In this document: in pieces, positions 42,754-51,543 of the stretch
How the letters are laid out: every line of letters begins with the position of its first letter
Numbering within the stretch: position 1 is the first letter of the stretch
Source: Streptomyces sp. NBC_01775
GTDB taxonomy: Bacteria > Actinomycetota > Actinomycetes > Streptomycetales > Streptomycetaceae
NCBI RefSeq assembly: GCF_035917675.1
Contig: NZ_CP109104.1
Location: 992,001 to 1,056,000 of the forward strand
DNA: 64,000 bases
Reading direction: 5' to 3'
Notes under the pieces: generated by a model
What the model was told of the DNA's origin: nothing
Databases searched by the model: none
Seen by the model: the letters and a program-made list of their open reading frames with translations, nothing else
Translations under genes and position numbers: made by a program

Positions 42754-43074
42754 TCACGGGCCGTGGAGTTCGGTCTCCCAGGGAGCGAGCGGCGGGTCGG
42801 GGCGGTAGCCGGGGTCGCAGTGGGCGCGGAGCCACTGGGCGGCCCGGTGTTCGGCCTCGTCGGCGTTGAGGACGGTGCCGTCCTCGTCCGTGCGCAGGAC
42901 GTTGGCGAAGACCGCGAAGGCCTGTTCCAGGGGCGAGCCGAAGGTCATGAGACCGGCGCGGTAGTCGATACCGTCGAGGACGTCGTCGGCGAGGGTGCCG
43001 TTGGCCAGGTAGAAGGCGAAGAAGCGGAGCGCGGCGCGTACATCGGTGGGCAGGGCGTTCCCGGGCTGGTGCAT
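42754..43074 (-). CDS. Conserved hypothetical protein, 106 aa
   Basis: A compact acidic protein: TDVRAALRFFAFYLANGTLADDVLDGIDYRAG, FGSPLEQAFAVFANVLRTDEDG and AEHRAAQWLRAHCDPGYRPDPPLAPWETE. Coding character is strong and the composition is that of a folded helical protein; I do not know its function. ATG 43074 is chosen because residues upstream of it are Arg/Pro-rich. No obvious operon partner. Confidence 0.7.
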   Translation of the reverse strand: MHQPGNALPTDVRAALRFFAFYLANGTLADDVLDGIDYRAGLMTFGSPLEQAFAVFANVLRTDEDGTVLNADEAEHRAAQWLRAHCDPGYRPDPPLAPWETELHGP

Positions 43075-43224
43075 GTCGCCATCTTGAGGGCCGCCGACGG
43101 CGCGCGTCACGGGCGGCCGGGCGACGCGCGTCACGGCCGGAACCCGGTGCACCCGTGGCCGTGGGGCCCTTCACCGCAGGACACCACGGTGTCGGGCCAC
43201 CGCGAGGTGCTCACGCGAGGGGGC

Positions 43225-44310
43225 TCAGCGGCCCTCGAAGCCGAGCCTGAGCACCTCCGGGCTGCGCCTGAGATCGGTGGTGTAGACGGAGAAGAGCCGT
43301 ACGCCCTCCTCGCCGCAGGCGAAGCCCACGCACAGCCGGGGGCACGGATGCTGGAGCACGGCCAGTCCCTCCGGCTCGAACAGGCCGCCCCCGGAAGCCG
43401 GGGCGGGGCGCACCCGCTGGACGGTCCGGCCCGTGCCCAGGTGCACACAGGTCAGCAGCGGCTCGGCGGACGGGCCGTTCTCGCTACAGGTGAGCTGGTA
43501 GGCGTAGTTGCCGTAGACGGCCATGCCCTGGTGGTACAAGTGGCCGTCGGGCATGGGCTGGACGAAGTCGGTCAGCGCCTGGAAGTTCCCGGCCCGGAAG
43601 CGGTCCAGGTCGTAGAGCGCGAACCGGTAGGCGCCCGAGCGCCGGTAGCGCAGCAGCAGACGGCGCGCGTACGGGTCGAGCGCGACCTGGTTCTTCGTGC
43701 TGCCGGGGCGGGGCCGGAAGGTGTCCAGCGCGCCGTCGTGGTGCTCCAGCACCGCGCCGGGACGGAAGCGGAAGCGGGCCAGCCCTCTGCCGTTCCCGGT
43801 GGAGGAGCTGGCGTCCCACTCGGTCCACAGCGCGGGTCTGCCGGGGTGGCGCGTCTCCACGCCCATGGTGCCGCCGTGTCCGAAGCCTCTGAGGTACATG
43901 TGGCCGAGCGGCTCGCCCGTCATCGACAGCGCGTTCATGCACAGGTCACCGCGCCGCAGCCGCTCGCCGTGCGAGAGCGGGCCCTCCTCGTCCGGGAGCT
44001 GGATGCCGCCCTCCATCACCTGGAGCGCGTACATCCGGGCCCGCCGCTCGTCGAAGGCGAAGGACTGGATGGCCGTCCTGTGCCACAGCCGCCGGTCCAG
44101 CAGCGGCCCTTGGCGGGGCTCCGGCATGGCCCAGCTCCCCTGTTCCGGGCCGGGGGACGCGGCGGCGGCCTGCGAGGGGGCGGGACCCGGCGAAGCGGCA
44201 GCCGGCCTGCGGGCGGCGGCGAGCGCCGTCGGCACCAGTGCTCCAGCGGCTGCGGCGCCGTACTCCAGCACGCGTCTGCGGCGGATCGGCGCGCGGTGGT
44301 GGTCCGCCAT
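43225..44310 (-). CDS. Tat-exported propeller-like protein (teichoic acid biosynthesis C-like)
   Basis: 361 residues. RRRRVLEYGAAAAGALVPTALAAARRPAAA is a twin-arginine-type signal. The mature part has repeated beta-strand blocks (QSFAFDERRARMYALQVM, GHMYLRGFGHGGTMGVE, LARFRFRPGAVL, KNQVALDPYARRLLLRYRR, GMAVYGNYAYQLTC, EPEGLAVLQ), as in proteins labelled teichoic acid biosynthesis protein C in Streptomyces. That label is by descent; no enzyme activity can be claimed. AGGAAGGA precedes the ATG. Probably secreted and wall-associated. Confidence 0.78.
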   Translation of the reverse strand: MADHHRAPIRRRRVLEYGAAAAGALVPTALAAARRPAAASPGPAPSQAAAASPGPEQGSWAMPEPRQGPLLDRRLWHRTAIQSFAFDERRARMYALQVMEGGIQLPDEEGPLSHGERLRRGDLCMNALSMTGEPLGHMYLRGFGHGGTMGVETRHPGRPALWTEWDASSSTGNGRGLARFRFRPGAVLEHHDGALDTFRPRPGSTKNQVALDPYARRLLLRYRRSGAYRFALYDLDRFRAGNFQALTDFVQPMPDGHLYHQGMAVYGNYAYQLTCSENGPSAEPLLTCVHLGTGRTVQRVRPAPASGGGLFEPEGLAVLQHPCPRLCVGFACGEEGVRLFSVYTTDLRRSPEVLRLGFEGR

Positions 44311-44423
44311 GGCAACCCGTCCTTCCTGTCGGCGCTCCACACTCCTCGCACGACAGGGATCACCGGCGACGCGCCGCCGGTACCGGAAATGGAGCATTTT
44401 TCATACGAATGTGCCCGGCCTGC

Positions 44424-45101
44424 TCAGCCGCCTTGCGGACCTTGTACGGCAGCGGTGACCAGGGACGCGATCTCCTCCTCCGACACCTGGCCGCCACCCA
44501 CCAGCCGGTCGAACACCAGCCCGTCGACGCAGGCCAGCAGCGTGAGGGTGCGGGCGCCGGGGTCGGCGACACCCTGCCGGGCCAGAAAGTCGCGCATCAC
44601 GTCGCGAGCCGCGTTCTCACGCGGGGTGAGGATCTCGCGCAGCTCCGGATGGCGGACACTCTCCACGGCGCAGGCGTAACGCGCCAGGGTCCGCTCCCGC
44701 CCCTGCCCGGTGAGCCGCCGGCGGGTGAAGGCGGCCAGCGCTCCGGTCAGCTCCGCCACGCTCCGTGGCGGCGGTACCCGCTCCCCCTCGGCCTGCAACT
44801 CCGCCTGGTCGAGCACCACGAGCCGCCGCACCAGCGCGGTCAGCAGGGCCTGGCGGGTGCGGAAGTAGGCCGAGGTGGTGCCCGCCGGGAGGCCGGCGCG
44901 GGCGTCCACCGCACGGTGGGTCAGGCCTCGCATCCCCGCGTCGGCGAGCACGGCGACCGCCGCGTCCGCGAGGACCGTACGGCGGTCGAGGGTGGCAGGG
45001 CGGTCCGGAGCGGCGGGGCGGGCAGGGGTGTCGCCGTGCCCGGCCGTCGCACGGCCCGGGGCGGTGCGGTCCGGCGCTGTGTTCCGGTCGGATGTCACCA
45101 C
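44424..45101 (-). CDS. TetR-family repressor
   Basis: 225 residues from GTG 45101 (GTG 45098 equally possible). After 35 variable residues the HTH reads RRTVLADAAVAVLADAGMRGLTHRAVDARAGLPAGTTSAYFRTRQALLTAL. The rest is a helical ligand domain. Divergent from a FAD monooxygenase gene; two matched palindromes lie in the 81-bp gap, one 5 bp from its own start, so repression of both genes is likely. Confidence 0.92.
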   Translation of the reverse strand: MVTSDRNTAPDRTAPGRATAGHGDTPARPAAPDRPATLDRRTVLADAAVAVLADAGMRGLTHRAVDARAGLPAGTTSAYFRTRQALLTALVRRLVVLDQAELQAEGERVPPPRSVAELTGALAAFTRRRLTGQGRERTLARYACAVESVRHPELREILTPRENAARDVMRDFLARQGVADPGARTLTLLACVDGLVFDRLVGGGQVSEEEIASLVTAAVQGPQGG

Positions 45102-45105
45102 CCCT

Positions 45106-45156
45106 TTCTACACCCGTAGAAGAGGAGAGTAGACTCCTCCTTCTACAGATGTAGAA
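45106..45156. promoter_or_regulatory. Paired TTCTACA palindromes, TetR operators
   Basis: TTCTAC-ACCC-GTAGAA (45106-45121) and TTCTACA-GA-TGTAGAA (45141-45156), 35 bp apart start to start. Between them GAGGAG-AGTAGA-CTCCTC (45122-45139) forms another inverted repeat that contains TAGACT, a likely -10 box for the monooxygenase gene. Strong candidate for cooperative repressor binding. Confidence 0.75.
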
Positions 45157-45182
45157 GACCGGCGGCGACAGGGAGGTCCCGT

Positions 45183-46355
45183 ATGGGTGGCAGCGCGGTG
45201 GTGGCCGGCGGCGGGATCGGCGGACTGGCGGCGGCGCTCGGGCTGCGGCGGATCGGCTGGGAGGTCACCGTCATCGAGCGCGCGCGGGTCCTCGACGACG
45301 CGGGCGCCGGCATCTCGCTGGCGGCCAACGGCATGCGCGCGCTGGAAGAGCTCGGCGTGGGCGCCCCCGTCCAGGAGGCGGGACGGCGCCAGTACACCGG
45401 TGGCACACGCACCCCCGACGGGCGCTGGCTGGCGCGGATGGACGGCGTCGCGCTGGAGCGGAAGCTGGGCACGCCCATCGTCGGCATCCCGCGCGCCACG
45501 CTGCACCAACTGCTGCGTGAAGCGCTGCCGTCCGGCTGTGTGCGCGTCGGCGCCGAGATGACCTCCCTCGACGACTCGGACCCGGCCAGGCCCCGCGTCG
45601 GGTGCGAGGGCCCCTCCGCCGCGGCAGCCTATGAGGCGGACCTCGTCGTGGGCGCCGACGGCATCAACAGCCGACTGCGGACGGCGATGTTTCCCAGCTA
45701 CCCCGGCCCCGTCCACAGCGGCTCGACGGTGCTGCGGGCGGTGACGGAGCGCCCCGTGGAGGGGCCGTACGGCGACTTCGAGCTGACGTGGGGCCCGGGC
45801 ACCGAGTTCGGCCACATCCGGTTCGCGGACGGCCGGGCCGAGTGGCACGCGGTGCTCAACTCCCCGGCCGGGGTGCGGTACGCGGACCCGCTGGAGCGGA
45901 TGCGCCGCCGGTTCCAGGGGTGGCACCAGCCGGTTCCCGCGCTGCTGGCGGCGACCCGCGCCGAGGACGTCCTCCACCACGACGTCGGCGAACTGGCCGC
46001 TCCCCTGCCGTCGTACGTGCGCGGCCGCGTCGCCCTGCTCGGCGACGCGGCCCACGCCATGTCCCCGCACCTGGGCCAGGGCGCCTGCCAGGCGCTGGAG
46101 GACGCGGTCACCCTGGCCGCGGCGCTGGCGACGGAGCGCGACACCGCATCCGCGCTGCTCCGCTACGACACGGAGCGCCGCCCGCGCAGCCAGTCGGTGG
46201 CGAGAGCCGCTCGGCAGGCGGGCCGCATGGGCCAGCAGCTCAGCCATCCGCTGGCTGTCACCGCGCGCAACGCGGCCCTGCGGCTGGTCCCTGCGGGCGC
46301 CGCGGTCCGCGCGGTCCTGCGGCACGCCGCGTGGACCCCGCCCCGGCTGACCTGA
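45183..46355 (+). CDS. FAD-dependent monooxygenase (salicylate/zeaxanthin-type)
   Basis: 390 residues. VVAGGGIGGLAAALGLRRIGWEVTVIERA is the N-terminal FAD motif, LVVGADGINSRLRTAMFP the DG motif and RVALLGDAAHAMSPHLGQGACQALEDAVTLA the GD motif of group A flavin monooxygenases. Relatives include salicylate hydroxylase and TetX. The C-terminal 60 residues are helical and Ala/Arg-rich. GGGAGG lies 7 nt before the ATG. It should be derepressed when the TetR ligand, perhaps its own substrate, is present. Confidence 0.91.
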   Translation: MGGSAVVAGGGIGGLAAALGLRRIGWEVTVIERARVLDDAGAGISLAANGMRALEELGVGAPVQEAGRRQYTGGTRTPDGRWLARMDGVALERKLGTPIVGIPRATLHQLLREALPSGCVRVGAEMTSLDDSDPARPRVGCEGPSAAAAYEADLVVGADGINSRLRTAMFPSYPGPVHSGSTVLRAVTERPVEGPYGDFELTWGPGTEFGHIRFADGRAEWHAVLNSPAGVRYADPLERMRRRFQGWHQPVPALLAATRAEDVLHHDVGELAAPLPSYVRGRVALLGDAAHAMSPHLGQGACQALEDAVTLAAALATERDTASALLRYDTERRPRSQSVARAARQAGRMGQQLSHPLAVTARNAALRLVPAGAAVRAVLRHAAWTPPRLT

Positions 46356-46407
46356 CCCGGCCCAGGACAGGCCCCACCGGCCGGCCTCGCCGCATTCCGG
46401 GCCCCCG

Positions 46408-47250
46408 CTACAGCTCGGAGTCCGCCCAGGCGGTGACCTCCGCCTTGTCGCCGACCGCGAGGGCCCCGGTGCGCAGGACGGCGAACTTGCTGCCGAAGGC
46501 GACGCCGCCGCCGGTGGCGCGCCGGTAGCGGGCGAGCGCACGCAGCGGCTCGGGGCCGGACTTGACCCCCGTCCGCTGCTCGACGGTGGTGACCACGCAG
46601 CGGATGGCGAGCTTGGCGTAGCCCAGTTCGGCGTCTCCGAAGGTCACCCGCCGCACCCGGTCCTCGGCGTGGGGCTCCTCCTCCCAGCCGTCGACCACGA
46701 TGTTCGGACGGAAGCGGTTCATGGGCATCGGAGCCTCCCCGGCCGCGGCCAGCCGGTCGTTCAGATCCCGCAGGGAGGCGAGGGAGAGCATGTGGACGGC
46801 GCAGCTGTCCGCGTAGCCGGAGGTGCCGGGCACCTGGCCGTCCGTCACACGGTCGTGCTCGGGCGGGACGCGCACCAGCCTGCTGGGCGCGCCGAGCAGG
46901 TCGGAGAACCATGCGGCGGCCTCGTCGCCCTGGTCGACACCGGAGTACGGATTCCCGAACATCTCCACCTCCCGCCGGGGGCCCGAGGCGGCCAGGGGGA
47001 TGTGGGCCGAGCCGTGTCCCGGCGCGCTCAGCGTCAGCCGCTCTTCCCCGCCGGCGCCGTGCGGGGCGACCTCGGGCCGTACGAGGGCCAGCTCCGGGTC
47101 GCGCCGCTGCGTGCGGCCCGCGCCGTCGGGCGTGATCACCATGAAGGCGCGGTCGTGCGCGAGTCCGGCGCGGGTCAGTTCCGCTTCGCGCACGCGGGCG
47201 GCTCCACAGCCCTTCACCGGGTAGTAGGCCAACTCGACGACCTCAGCCAT
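46408..47250 (-). CDS. MOSC-domain protein (mARC/YcbX-like)
   Basis: 280 residues. The N-terminal MOSC_N barrel begins VVELAYYPVKGCGAARVREAELTRAGLAHDRAFMVI; the MOSC domain contains MNRFRPNIVVDGWEEEPHAEDRVRRVTFGDAELGYAKLAIRCVVTTVEQRTG with the Cys (of RCVVTTVEQ) that binds molybdenum cofactor in mARC/YcbX relatives. No ferredoxin domain is attached, unlike YcbX. These proteins reduce N-hydroxylated compounds. Divergent from thiI; coupling with the molybdoenzyme at 2.9 kb is only a cofactor link. Confidence 0.88.
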   Translation of the reverse strand: MAEVVELAYYPVKGCGAARVREAELTRAGLAHDRAFMVITPDGAGRTQRRDPELALVRPEVAPHGAGGEERLTLSAPGHGSAHIPLAASGPRREVEMFGNPYSGVDQGDEAAAWFSDLLGAPSRLVRVPPEHDRVTDGQVPGTSGYADSCAVHMLSLASLRDLNDRLAAAGEAPMPMNRFRPNIVVDGWEEEPHAEDRVRRVTFGDAELGYAKLAIRCVVTTVEQRTGVKSGPEPLRALARYRRATGGGVAFGSKFAVLRTGALAVGDKAEVTAWADSEL

Positions 47251-47350
47251 GCGTTCCTCCGCTGCTCCTGGTGCCCGACGGAAACGGTCCGGGCTTCGCA
47301 TCCTGCCATCACAGGGGGTGGCATAGCCTGGGCGGGAGAAGGAGACGCAC

Positions 47351-48640
47351 GTGACCACCGAAGGGCCCGGCCCCATCATCGAACCGCCCCAGTCGCCCGA
47401 CCCGTCCCCCTCGCTCTCGCCGCCGCACCAGCGCGGGCGGGACGACGCGCAGGAGTGCGTGCTGCTCAAGCACGGGGAGGTCTTCTTGCGCGGGCACAAC
47501 CGCGCGCGCTTCGAGGACCTGCTGCACAACAATCTGCGGGAGGCGCTGGACGTCCTCCCCGGCCCGACGTGGACCGAGCGGGGCCGCAGCGTCACGCTCG
47601 TCGGCGGGCAGGTGCCGCAGGAGGAGCTCGTCGAGTGCGTACGGCGGGTGATCGGCTTCAACGTCGTGCAGCCCGCGCTGCGCACCCGCAGCACGGAGGA
47701 GGACATCGGCGCCCTCGCGGTCCGGGTCCTGCGCCGGGTGCGCGCCGAGCGGGGTGCGGTCACCTTCGCGGTGCGTGCCCGGCGCAGGGACAAGTCCTTC
47801 CCGCTGACCTCCTCCGTCCTCTCCGCGGCCATCGGCACCCGGGTGCAGCGCGAGACGGGGCTGCCGGTGGACCTGTCCTCGCCCGGTGTCGAGCTGGCGG
47901 TCGAGGTCGACCGGCGAGGCACCTGTCTGTCGTGGTCGCGACTGCCCGGCCAGGGCGGGCTTCCGGTGGGCTCCAGCGGCCGGGCGCTGGCGCTGCTGTC
48001 GGGCGGCTACGACTCGCCGGTGGCCGCCCACCGTGCCATGCGCCGGGGGCTGGCCTGCGACTTCGTGCACTTCACCGGTGCTCCGTACACGGACGCGGCC
48101 TCCGTCTACAAGGCGTACGCGCTGGCCAGGGAACTGAACCGCTTCCAGCCGGGCGGCACGCTGCATGTCGTCCCCCTGGGCAAGGCGCAAAAGCAGCTCG
48201 CGGTGGCGGGCGCCGGGCGGCTACAGGTCGTGGCGCAGCGGCGGCTGATGGCGCGGACCGCGAGCGTGCTGGCCGGACGGCTGGGCGCCGAGGCCCTGGT
48301 GACCGGGGACAGCCTCGGCCAGGTCGCCAGCCAGACGGTGGCGAACCTGGCGGCGGTGGACGAGGCGGCCTCCCTGCCGCTGCTGCGCCCGCTGCTGGGC
48401 TGGGAGAAGCAGGAGATCATCGACGCGGCCCGGGCGCTGGGCACCGCCGCTGTCTCCGTGCTCCCCGACGAGGACTGCTGCTCGCTGCTCATGCCGCGTC
48501 AGGTCAGCACGAAGGCCAGGGTGCCCGATGTGCGGCGTGTCGAGCGGCGGCTGGAGCTGGACGACCTCGTCGAGGAGCTGCTGGCGGGCGCCTGGTCGCT
48601 GAGCCCCGGCGGGGAGGACGACCCGGGACCTACGGCTTGA
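47351..48640 (+). CDS. thiI: tRNA 4-thiouridine synthetase ThiI
   Basis: 429 residues from GTG with AAGGAG 6 nt upstream. A Pro-rich N-terminal 30 residues, then the ferredoxin-like/THUMP part (VLLKHGEVFLRGHNRARFEDLLHNNLREAL), then the PP-loop ATPase SGGYDSPVA (about 217-225), and PDEDCCSLLMPRQVSTKA near 375 carrying the catalytic cysteine. It adenylates U8 of tRNA and inserts sulfur. The rhodanese domain of E. coli ThiI is absent, so another sulfur carrier must serve. The 3' end overlaps the convergent methyltransferase gene by 11 bp. Confidence 0.92.
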   Translation: MTTEGPGPIIEPPQSPDPSPSLSPPHQRGRDDAQECVLLKHGEVFLRGHNRARFEDLLHNNLREALDVLPGPTWTERGRSVTLVGGQVPQEELVECVRRVIGFNVVQPALRTRSTEEDIGALAVRVLRRVRAERGAVTFAVRARRRDKSFPLTSSVLSAAIGTRVQRETGLPVDLSSPGVELAVEVDRRGTCLSWSRLPGQGGLPVGSSGRALALLSGGYDSPVAAHRAMRRGLACDFVHFTGAPYTDAASVYKAYALARELNRFQPGGTLHVVPLGKAQKQLAVAGAGRLQVVAQRRLMARTASVLAGRLGAEALVTGDSLGQVASQTVANLAAVDEAASLPLLRPLLGWEKQEIIDAARALGTAAVSVLPDEDCCSLLMPRQVSTKARVPDVRRVERRLELDDLVEELLAGAWSLSPGGEDDPGPTA

Positions 48641-49445
48641 TGCCGAGCCCCGCCCACACGCCGACCTCGGAACTCTCGACCATGCCGGGCAGCTGGGGTC
48701 CGTCGTCCAGCTCGGGCCGCCAGTCGCAGCTGGCGACGAGCCCGGGCTCGACCATCGTGAGCCCGTCGAAGTAGCGCCGGACGTCCTCGCGGGGCCGGAG
48801 GCGGCACACGAGACCGCGCGCCACGTAGGAGTCGGCCAGCCGCTGCATATCCGGATCCAGGTCGGCGGTGCCGTGCGAGAGCGCCAGGGCGCTGCCGCTG
48901 GGCAGCTCCTCCAGGAGGCGTTCGACGATGGCGTCCGGCGAGTCGGAGTCGGGCACGAAGTGGAGCAGCGCGATCAGGGAGAGGGCGATCGGCTGGTCGA
49001 AGTCGAGGGTCTTGCGGGCGTGTTCGAGGATGAGGTCCGGCTCGCGTACATCGGCCTCGATGTAGTCGGTGGCGCCCTCGGGGGTCCCGGTCATCAGGGC
49101 GCGTGCGTGGGCGAGCACGATCGGGTCGTTGTCGGAGTAGACGATCCGCGCGTCCACGTGCTCCGCCTGGGCGATCTGGTGGAGGTTGGGCGAGGTGGGG
49201 ATTCCGGTACCGATGTCGAGGAACTGGCGCATCCCCATGTCCCGGCCGAGGTGGCGGACCACCCGGTGCATGAAGGCCCGGTTGTGCCGGGCGGCGACCA
49301 TGGCGTTGGGGTAGGCGCGGAGTGATTCGCCGGCCAGCTTGCGGTCGACGCTGTAATTCGTCTTGCCGCCGAGAAAATAGTCATAGAGGCGAGCGCTGTG
49401 CGGGCGGACGCCCAGCCCTTCGGGAACCACGGTCTCATCGCTCAT
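48630..49445 (-). CDS. SAM-dependent methyltransferase, actinobacterial DUF574 type
   Basis: 271 residues from the ATG at 49445 (GGGAGAG upstream). HSARLYDYFLGGKTNYSVDRKLAGE is the family N-terminal signature; QFLDIGTGIPTSPNLHQIAQ is the SAM site with VYSDNDPIVLAHARALM as the ribose-binding acidic segment. This family is widely expanded in Streptomyces and its substrates are mostly unknown. It sits convergent to thiI and is not obviously part of an operon. Confidence 0.9.
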   Translation of the reverse strand: MSDETVVPEGLGVRPHSARLYDYFLGGKTNYSVDRKLAGESLRAYPNAMVAARHNRAFMHRVVRHLGRDMGMRQFLDIGTGIPTSPNLHQIAQAEHVDARIVYSDNDPIVLAHARALMTGTPEGATDYIEADVREPDLILEHARKTLDFDQPIALSLIALLHFVPDSDSPDAIVERLLEELPSGSALALSHGTADLDPDMQRLADSYVARGLVCRLRPREDVRRYFDGLTMVEPGLVASCDWRPELDDGPQLPGMVESSEVGVWAGLGIKP

Positions 49446-49587
49446 ACGCTCTCCCGGACGTGGGTGATGTGCCGGTCCAATGTGCCAGACAGGTGTGCCA
49501 ACCACTCTCGTACAAAGTGGAGTTGGACGCCACGCCCCGCCGGGACTTCACGCCCCTTTGTGCGCCCCCTGCCGCCGCCCGGCGGAT

Positions 49588-50004
49588 TCAGCCGCTTCCG
49601 GACGCGGCATCCGTGGCCTTGCCCGTAGCGCCCGTGACCCTGCCGCGGGACGCCAGCAGGGCGGAGCGCAGCCAGGGAGGCATGGGCTGCGCGTGGGCGC
49701 TGTCGGCCACCGTCGCGGCCACGATGTGCAGCTTGGTGTTGGTCTGCTGGGAGGTGTCCACGAGGATGTTCCAGGCGATGTCGGCCGAGCAGTGCCAGGA
49801 GGCCATCAGGACGCCCCTGGCCTGGTCGATCACGGGGCGGGTCTCCATGGCCCTGTGCAGCTGTTCGACTTCCCGCCGGAGGCGGAGCACCTCCTCGCAC
49901 CGCGCGTGGGCGTCCACGCCCAGGCACCCGTCCGGGCACCTGTCTGTATTCTCCGCGGGCGATTTCTTACCGGCGGAGGTGTAGACCCCCGGTTCACTGG
50001 TCAC
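49588..50004 (-). CDS. ANTAR-domain RNA-binding protein
   Basis: 138 residues from a GTG. A coiled N-terminal segment (CEEVLRLRREVEQLHRAMETRP) leads into the ANTAR three-helix domain: VIDQARGVLMASWHCSADIAWNILVDTSQQTNTKLHIVAATV (about 57-100). There is no GAF or receiver domain, so its signal input is unclear. ANTAR domains bind paired hairpins in mRNA to stop termination. It is divergent from a SpoIIE-type phosphatase gene (275-bp gap), and the two may belong to the same signalling chain. Confidence 0.88.
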   Translation of the reverse strand: MTSEPGVYTSAGKKSPAENTDRCPDGCLGVDAHARCEEVLRLRREVEQLHRAMETRPVIDQARGVLMASWHCSADIAWNILVDTSQQTNTKLHIVAATVADSAHAQPMPPWLRSALLASRGRVTGATGKATDAASGSG

Positions 50005-50279
50005 TCGTCAGATCATCTCCGCCGGTTCGGTCCAGGAGCCGGCGTGGTAGCGCCCCGGACCTGTCCTAGGCGGGCCGGGCGCGTGTCCGTCGATGGCGCC
50101 GCCCCAGCCCGGGGGCGGCGCCGCGAGTGGATTCATGAGATCCTCCGGAAGACAATTGTTGTCGGACGACATGTGTCTCCCTGCCCCCTCGACGCTGACG
50201 CACACCTGTGAGCTGCGAAACACCGGAGGGGCTACCGCGCCCCTCGTCCGTACGGAGCATCAGGAAGAATCAGAGGACC

Positions 50280-51446
50280 GTGGACAAACTCATCGCTCTT
50301 GAGCGCGCCCTGCGCACCGCACCCCCGCATACGCTGCTGGACCTCACCACTGAGACGCTGCGGGAGTACGACGCGTCGAACGTCGAACTGCGCATGATCG
50401 ACTACGGGCTGACAACTCTCCAGAGCGTGCATCCGAGCGCTTCCGAGGGCCCTGTGCGCGTCGCCGCGTACAACACCCCCGAGGGACGGGCCTTCGGCGC
50501 ACAGGAGCCGGTGCTCGTACCCGACGAACCGCGCGGCACTGTGAACGTACACCTGCCGGTGACCGTACGAGGCGATCGGATGGGGGTATTCTCCGCCACC
50601 TTTCCCCAGTCCGTGTGCGACCCGGAGCTGCTGGCCTCCCTCACCCAGGTCTGCGAGGCGCTCGGCCACGAGATCCAGGTCGCCGAGCGGGACACGGACC
50701 TGTTCCTGCTGGCCCGGCGTACGACCCGACTGACCCTCGCGGCCGAGATGCAATGGCAGCTGCTGCCCGGGCGCTCCTGCGCGCGCCCCGAGTTCGCGCT
50801 GGGCGCCCACCTGGAGCCCGCCTACGCCATCTTCGGCGACAGCTTCGACTGGTCGGTGACGGAAGAAGCGCTGACCCTGACCGTCCTCAACGGGATGAAC
50901 GAGGGCATAGAGGCCGCCTTGCTGACCCACCTGGCGGTCAACGCGCTGCGCAACGCGCGACGGGCCGGGCTCGACCTGGTCGGCCAGGCGACCCTCGCCG
51001 ACCAGGCGATCTACGCGCAGTACCGGGGAGAGGCCCACCTGTCCGTGCTGCTGTTGCGCTTCGACCTGGCGACCGGCGACGTCGAGGCGATCGACGCCGG
51101 CTCGCCCCGGGCCTGGCGCATGCACGACGGCGGCGCCGTCGAGCGGGTCTCCTTCGAGGCGCAGCTGCCCCTGGGCATGTTCGAGGACACGCCCTATCTC
51201 GCCGAGCACTTCCGCGTCACGCCCGGAGACCGGCTGCTCATCGGCAGTGACGGCGTGTACGAGACGGCGTCGCCCGACGGGGTGCCCTACGGGGAGCGCG
51301 CGCTGGCCCGCACGCTCGGCGCCACCAAGCTGCTGCCGCCCTCACAGGTGCCGCGCGCGGTGCTGCGCGAGCTGGCCGAGTACCGCGATACGGCGCCGGT
51401 GCTGGACGACGCGCTCGCGGTCTGCCTGGACTGGTACGGCCGCTAG
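50280..51446 (+). CDS. SpoIIE/RsbU-like PP2C phosphatase
   Basis: 388 residues from GTG 50280 after AGAGGA; an upstream GTG at 50208 has no ribosome-binding site. The N-terminal 170 residues look like a sensory GAF-type domain (ASNVELRMIDYGLTTLQSV, VNVHLPVTVRGDRMGVFS). The C-terminal half follows the PP2C/SpoIIE pattern: AAEMQWQLLPGRSCARPEFALGAHLEPAY, RFDLATGDVEAIDAGSPRAW, GDRLLIGSDGVYE. One metal motif (GDSFDWSVTE, usually GGDWYD) is degenerate, so activity may be weakened. It may act in an anti-sigma switch. Confidence 0.85.
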   Translation: MDKLIALERALRTAPPHTLLDLTTETLREYDASNVELRMIDYGLTTLQSVHPSASEGPVRVAAYNTPEGRAFGAQEPVLVPDEPRGTVNVHLPVTVRGDRMGVFSATFPQSVCDPELLASLTQVCEALGHEIQVAERDTDLFLLARRTTRLTLAAEMQWQLLPGRSCARPEFALGAHLEPAYAIFGDSFDWSVTEEALTLTVLNGMNEGIEAALLTHLAVNALRNARRAGLDLVGQATLADQAIYAQYRGEAHLSVLLLRFDLATGDVEAIDAGSPRAWRMHDGGAVERVSFEAQLPLGMFEDTPYLAEHFRVTPGDRLLIGSDGVYETASPDGVPYGERALARTLGATKLLPPSQVPRAVLRELAEYRDTAPVLDDALAVCLDWYGR

Positions 51447-51543
51447 GGAGTGTTCGGATGCCGGACCCGGCGGGCTCATGGCCGGGCCCGCCGGCCCCGG
51501 CTTCAGCCGCGGCTCCCGCTCCGGTCACCGTCGGCTCCCGCTC

